From: Discostella pseudostelligera
Taxonomy: Eukaryota > Bacillariophyta > Thalassiosirophyceae > Thalassiosirales > Thalassiosiraceae
Length of the DNA stretch: 18,919 bases
Assembly (NCBI GenBank): GCA_036940085.1
Contig: JALLBK010000406.1
Span: 1-18,919, forward strand
Direction: 5' to 3'
Made by a program: the position numbers and the translations under genes. The notes under the pieces were generated by a model. That model was not told the DNA's origin. It ran no database searches and worked only from the letters and a program-made list of their open reading frames with translations. This document shows positions 16,980 to 18,919 of this stretch, piece by piece (the first letter of the stretch is position 1; every line of letters begins with the position of its first letter).

Positions 16980-17580
16980 GGGTGCGTATATCTGTACAGT
17001 TGGTGATCTCACACCTTTTCTTGCTTTGCCCTGCTTCGGGGCTTGAACGGAAAAAATTATTCAATTCTTTCTGATTCCTTCAGTACAACTTTGAACGTAA
17101 TCCTACGTAGAGATTTTTCTCAGAGTTAGAGTTTTTTTTGTTTTTCTCTTTTTGTGTGAGCGCACACCTAAATAGTCATTTCTGCTGAAGATGGTGAGAC
17201 ACTACGACACCATCGTCCCAACCTTCTTGACATCCTGTAGGGATATTGTGAACTCACAATATTTCCTTGAATGGGTGTGAGCTCACAATGTCCCGAAGTG
17301 TGAGCTCACACCACGAAACCAACTGCTGCTGGGTGGTGTGAGCTCACACAAGGAGCTATCACTTTGGTGATGGCCACACGATAATAAAACAATATTCACA
17401 AGATTACTATTCAATTCTTACTATTATCTAGACCAGTTGATCAAAAATCTCTACATAGGATTGTGTAGATTTCGTATTGAGGAACTGGGAAAGATTTGAC
17501 AATATTTTTCCATTCAAACCCTGCAGCATGGCAAAGCAAGAAAAGGTGTGAGATCACCAACTGTACAGATAGATGCACCC
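16980..17580. mobile_element. 601-bp fold-back / MITE-like element with terminal inverted repeats of about 139 bp
   Basis: The left arm (16980-17118) and right arm (17443-17580) are inverted copies of each other. Both ends read GGGTGC...; 40 bp are identical (16991-17030 against 17530-17569), and the inner arm ends share TAGAGATTTTT. Between them lies a 324-bp loop with no coding frame of note but with several TGTGAGCTCACA palindromes. No transposase is visible, so it would be a non-autonomous element. The flanks read ATAA-GGGTGC on the left and GCACCC-TATTAT on the right; a TA target duplication is possible but not proven. Confidence 0.75.
17154..17349. repeat. Array of TGTGAGCTCACA palindromes inside the fold-back element
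   Basis: Perfect palindromes are TGTGAGCTCACA (17276-17287) and GTGTGAGCTCACAC (17298-17311 and 17336-17349). Near-palindromes are GTGTGAGCGCACAC (17154-17167) and ATATTGTGAACTCACAATAT (17243-17262). They form a regular cluster in the loop of the element. Confidence 0.8.
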
Positions 17581-18919
17581 TATTATCCTTGCCATGGAGT
17601 ATTGGCTGATTCGATCATCAAAACTTCTCTGATCCATTACTTCATCAATATGGAACCTTTGGCATCATTTTCTGCATTCAAATGTATTTTATGATAATAT
17701 CTCCTTATGGTGAGGTCGATGAGATACGATGACTACGGCATCATATGCATATTCCTTTCATCATGCGGCAATAGGGTGGTACGAGGAGTTCAGCCACCAA
17801 ATCTCGCTTGTCCATAACTTTGTAAATATCATTCCATTGTCGACAATTGTTGCATTTCCTTGTAGCCTATTGCGTAGTCTATCAGCGACCGAGACATTGG
17901 GAAGGTGGGAGTTGTGGGGTTGGAAATATTGCTATTGGCGGCAGCGGCAGGCAGCAGCCATGGTTCGTCATTCGACGATGATGTGTGTTGTGTGAAGGTT
18001 GTGTGTTTGTGCAACGTCCCGCCACCTCTTGCGGCGTCTGTACCAATTCCACAATACGTAGAAAGTGCCACATAGACAGTATTGACTTGAGTAACACATA
18101 TTACTCATATCTCCAAGTAATACCATTACATTTTTCCTTCCCACCATTTTGCGAGAAAGTACCACTACATAGGAACTGGTACCCAAAAATTCGACCCCCA
18201 AAAATTATCAACCACACATTAATTTTTCTGTGCCATTGCAGATTTGAACTCCTATCACCAAGACGATTCCATTGGTGGTCTCCTTTGCTCGATAGCCCTG
18301 ATACATTCGTATCTTAGTACCCGATTGCGCAACCTGCCCATGCGCATACGGGAAAGTACCATTCGCAAACGGGCACCTGTACGCGCATGGGTCTGTTGTC
18401 TGTTCCTATGTATGTGTGGGGCTCATCCTTTTTTAGCTTTGATTTCGAGCTGGTTGGAGCACTGTAAGTTGCGATCTTAGCCCTTATGTTTTACATATCA
18501 TACCCCTACCACATGCGTGGTGTTGCCACGTGGAGGAAGGTCAGTGAGATTGACTTGACTAACCTCACAATGTGGTGATTGGCAGAGGCTCTGCTGACAT
18601 TCATTCCGTCAATGAAATATTCGTACCATTACCATTGCCACTTTCCGATGTCAACGATGAATATTGATCCCACTTGCCGCTGCCACTGCCGCTGACAACA
18701 ACGATCATGCCGCTGTCTTCCACGTGTAAACACAGGTTCCACATGTACGCGGACTGCAAACTGCTATGGGCATAAGTAGATCCAACTGTAGGGGCCCGAA
18801 CTGAAACGGGAAGTGCTCATTTGTGAACGGGCAAATGTACGCAACAAAAATAATGCCCATATGCGCACTGTAGCTAAAGAGTCACGAACCATACGGGAAC
18901 TGGTAGATTATCTGTTTGG
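17581..18919. other. Non-genic repeat-rich stretch to window end
   Basis: No gene is supported; the longest frames are under about 110 codons and unrecognisable. A degenerate 36-bp repeat recurs (about 18149-18184, 18349-18384, 18808-18843). CCCATGCGC (18337-18345) and GCGCATGGG (18383-18391) form a 9-bp inverted repeat. CACGTG-containing sites occur near 18528 and 18720. Confidence 0.5.
18349..18384. repeat. Degenerate about 36-bp dispersed repeat (copies near 18149, 18349 and 18808)
   Basis: This copy carries ACGGGAAAGTACCATTCGC, then AAACGGGCA and TGTACGC. The copy at 18808-18843 has ACGGGAAGTGCTCATTTGTG, GAACGGGCA and TGTACGC. A weaker copy at 18149-18184 has GAGAAAGTACCACTACATAG and GGTACCC. 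A fragment ACGGGAACTGGTA occurs near 18893. Confidence 0.6.

Noticed and set aside
17276..17349. CRP-like TGTGA...TCACA sites
   Set aside because: The half-sites are separated by only 2 bp rather than 6, and the DNA is eukaryotic.
17729..17995. 88-codon frame and neighbouring small frames near 17830-18317
   Set aside because: No domain, no partner exon and no conserved pattern; they overlap each other on both strands.

Overview
The window looks like nuclear DNA from a stramenopile alga, most likely a centric diatom. The evidence is short spliceosomal introns (about 86-117 bp, donors GTGAGT/GTAAGA, acceptors AG), proteins whose N-termini combine a signal peptide with the diatom plastid-import cleavage motif (S-A-S-A|F-V-A-V-P, S-A-Y-A|F-V-A-P and a weaker Y-G|W-V-S-P), low-complexity Asn/Gly/Ser/His runs, and very compact gene spacing. 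No prokaryotic operon structure is seen. The organism assignment is inference; no species is claimed.

Bases 1-15061 hold nine protein genes in strictly alternating orientation (- + - + - + - + -). In order: a plastid phosphohexomutase-like enzyme (cut by the left edge); a membrane-anchored SGNH-hydrolase-like protein; a membrane-anchored cyclophilin-type PPIase; a plastid flavin-reductase-like protein with 3 exons; a short-form tRNase Z with 2 exons; a TIP41/TIPRL-like PP2A regulator; a plastid membrane protein resembling LPA1/DUF3493 with a C-terminal NTF2/SnoaL-like part; a centrin/calmodulin-like EF-hand protein; and a three-exon protein with an R1/CDCA7-like Cys-rich zinc finger and internal tandem repeats. 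Convergent stop codons lie 22-96 bp apart, and the four divergent spacers are 292-502 bp, so each spacer should carry both promoters. Three of the four contain a repeated TCCCGCCA/TGGCGGGA motif.

Bases 15062-18919 contain no gene I can support. They hold repeats: a cluster of CCACA/TGTGG hairpins (about 15232-15575), a 601-bp fold-back element with arms of about 139 bp (16980-17580) whose loop carries TGTGAGCTCACA palindromes, a small dispersed GTTATGG family, and a degenerate repeat of about 36 bp near the right end.

The genes do not form one obvious pathway. Three products are predicted for the plastid (sugar-phosphate metabolism, flavin chemistry, photosystem-type membrane biogenesis). 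The others are general functions: tRNA 3' maturation, PP2A/TOR signalling, protein folding, calcium binding and chromatin or DNA binding. The best leads for undescribed biology are the head-to-head/tail-to-tail layout with its shared promoter motif, the overlapping ATG arrays at start codons, and the fold-back elements on the right.
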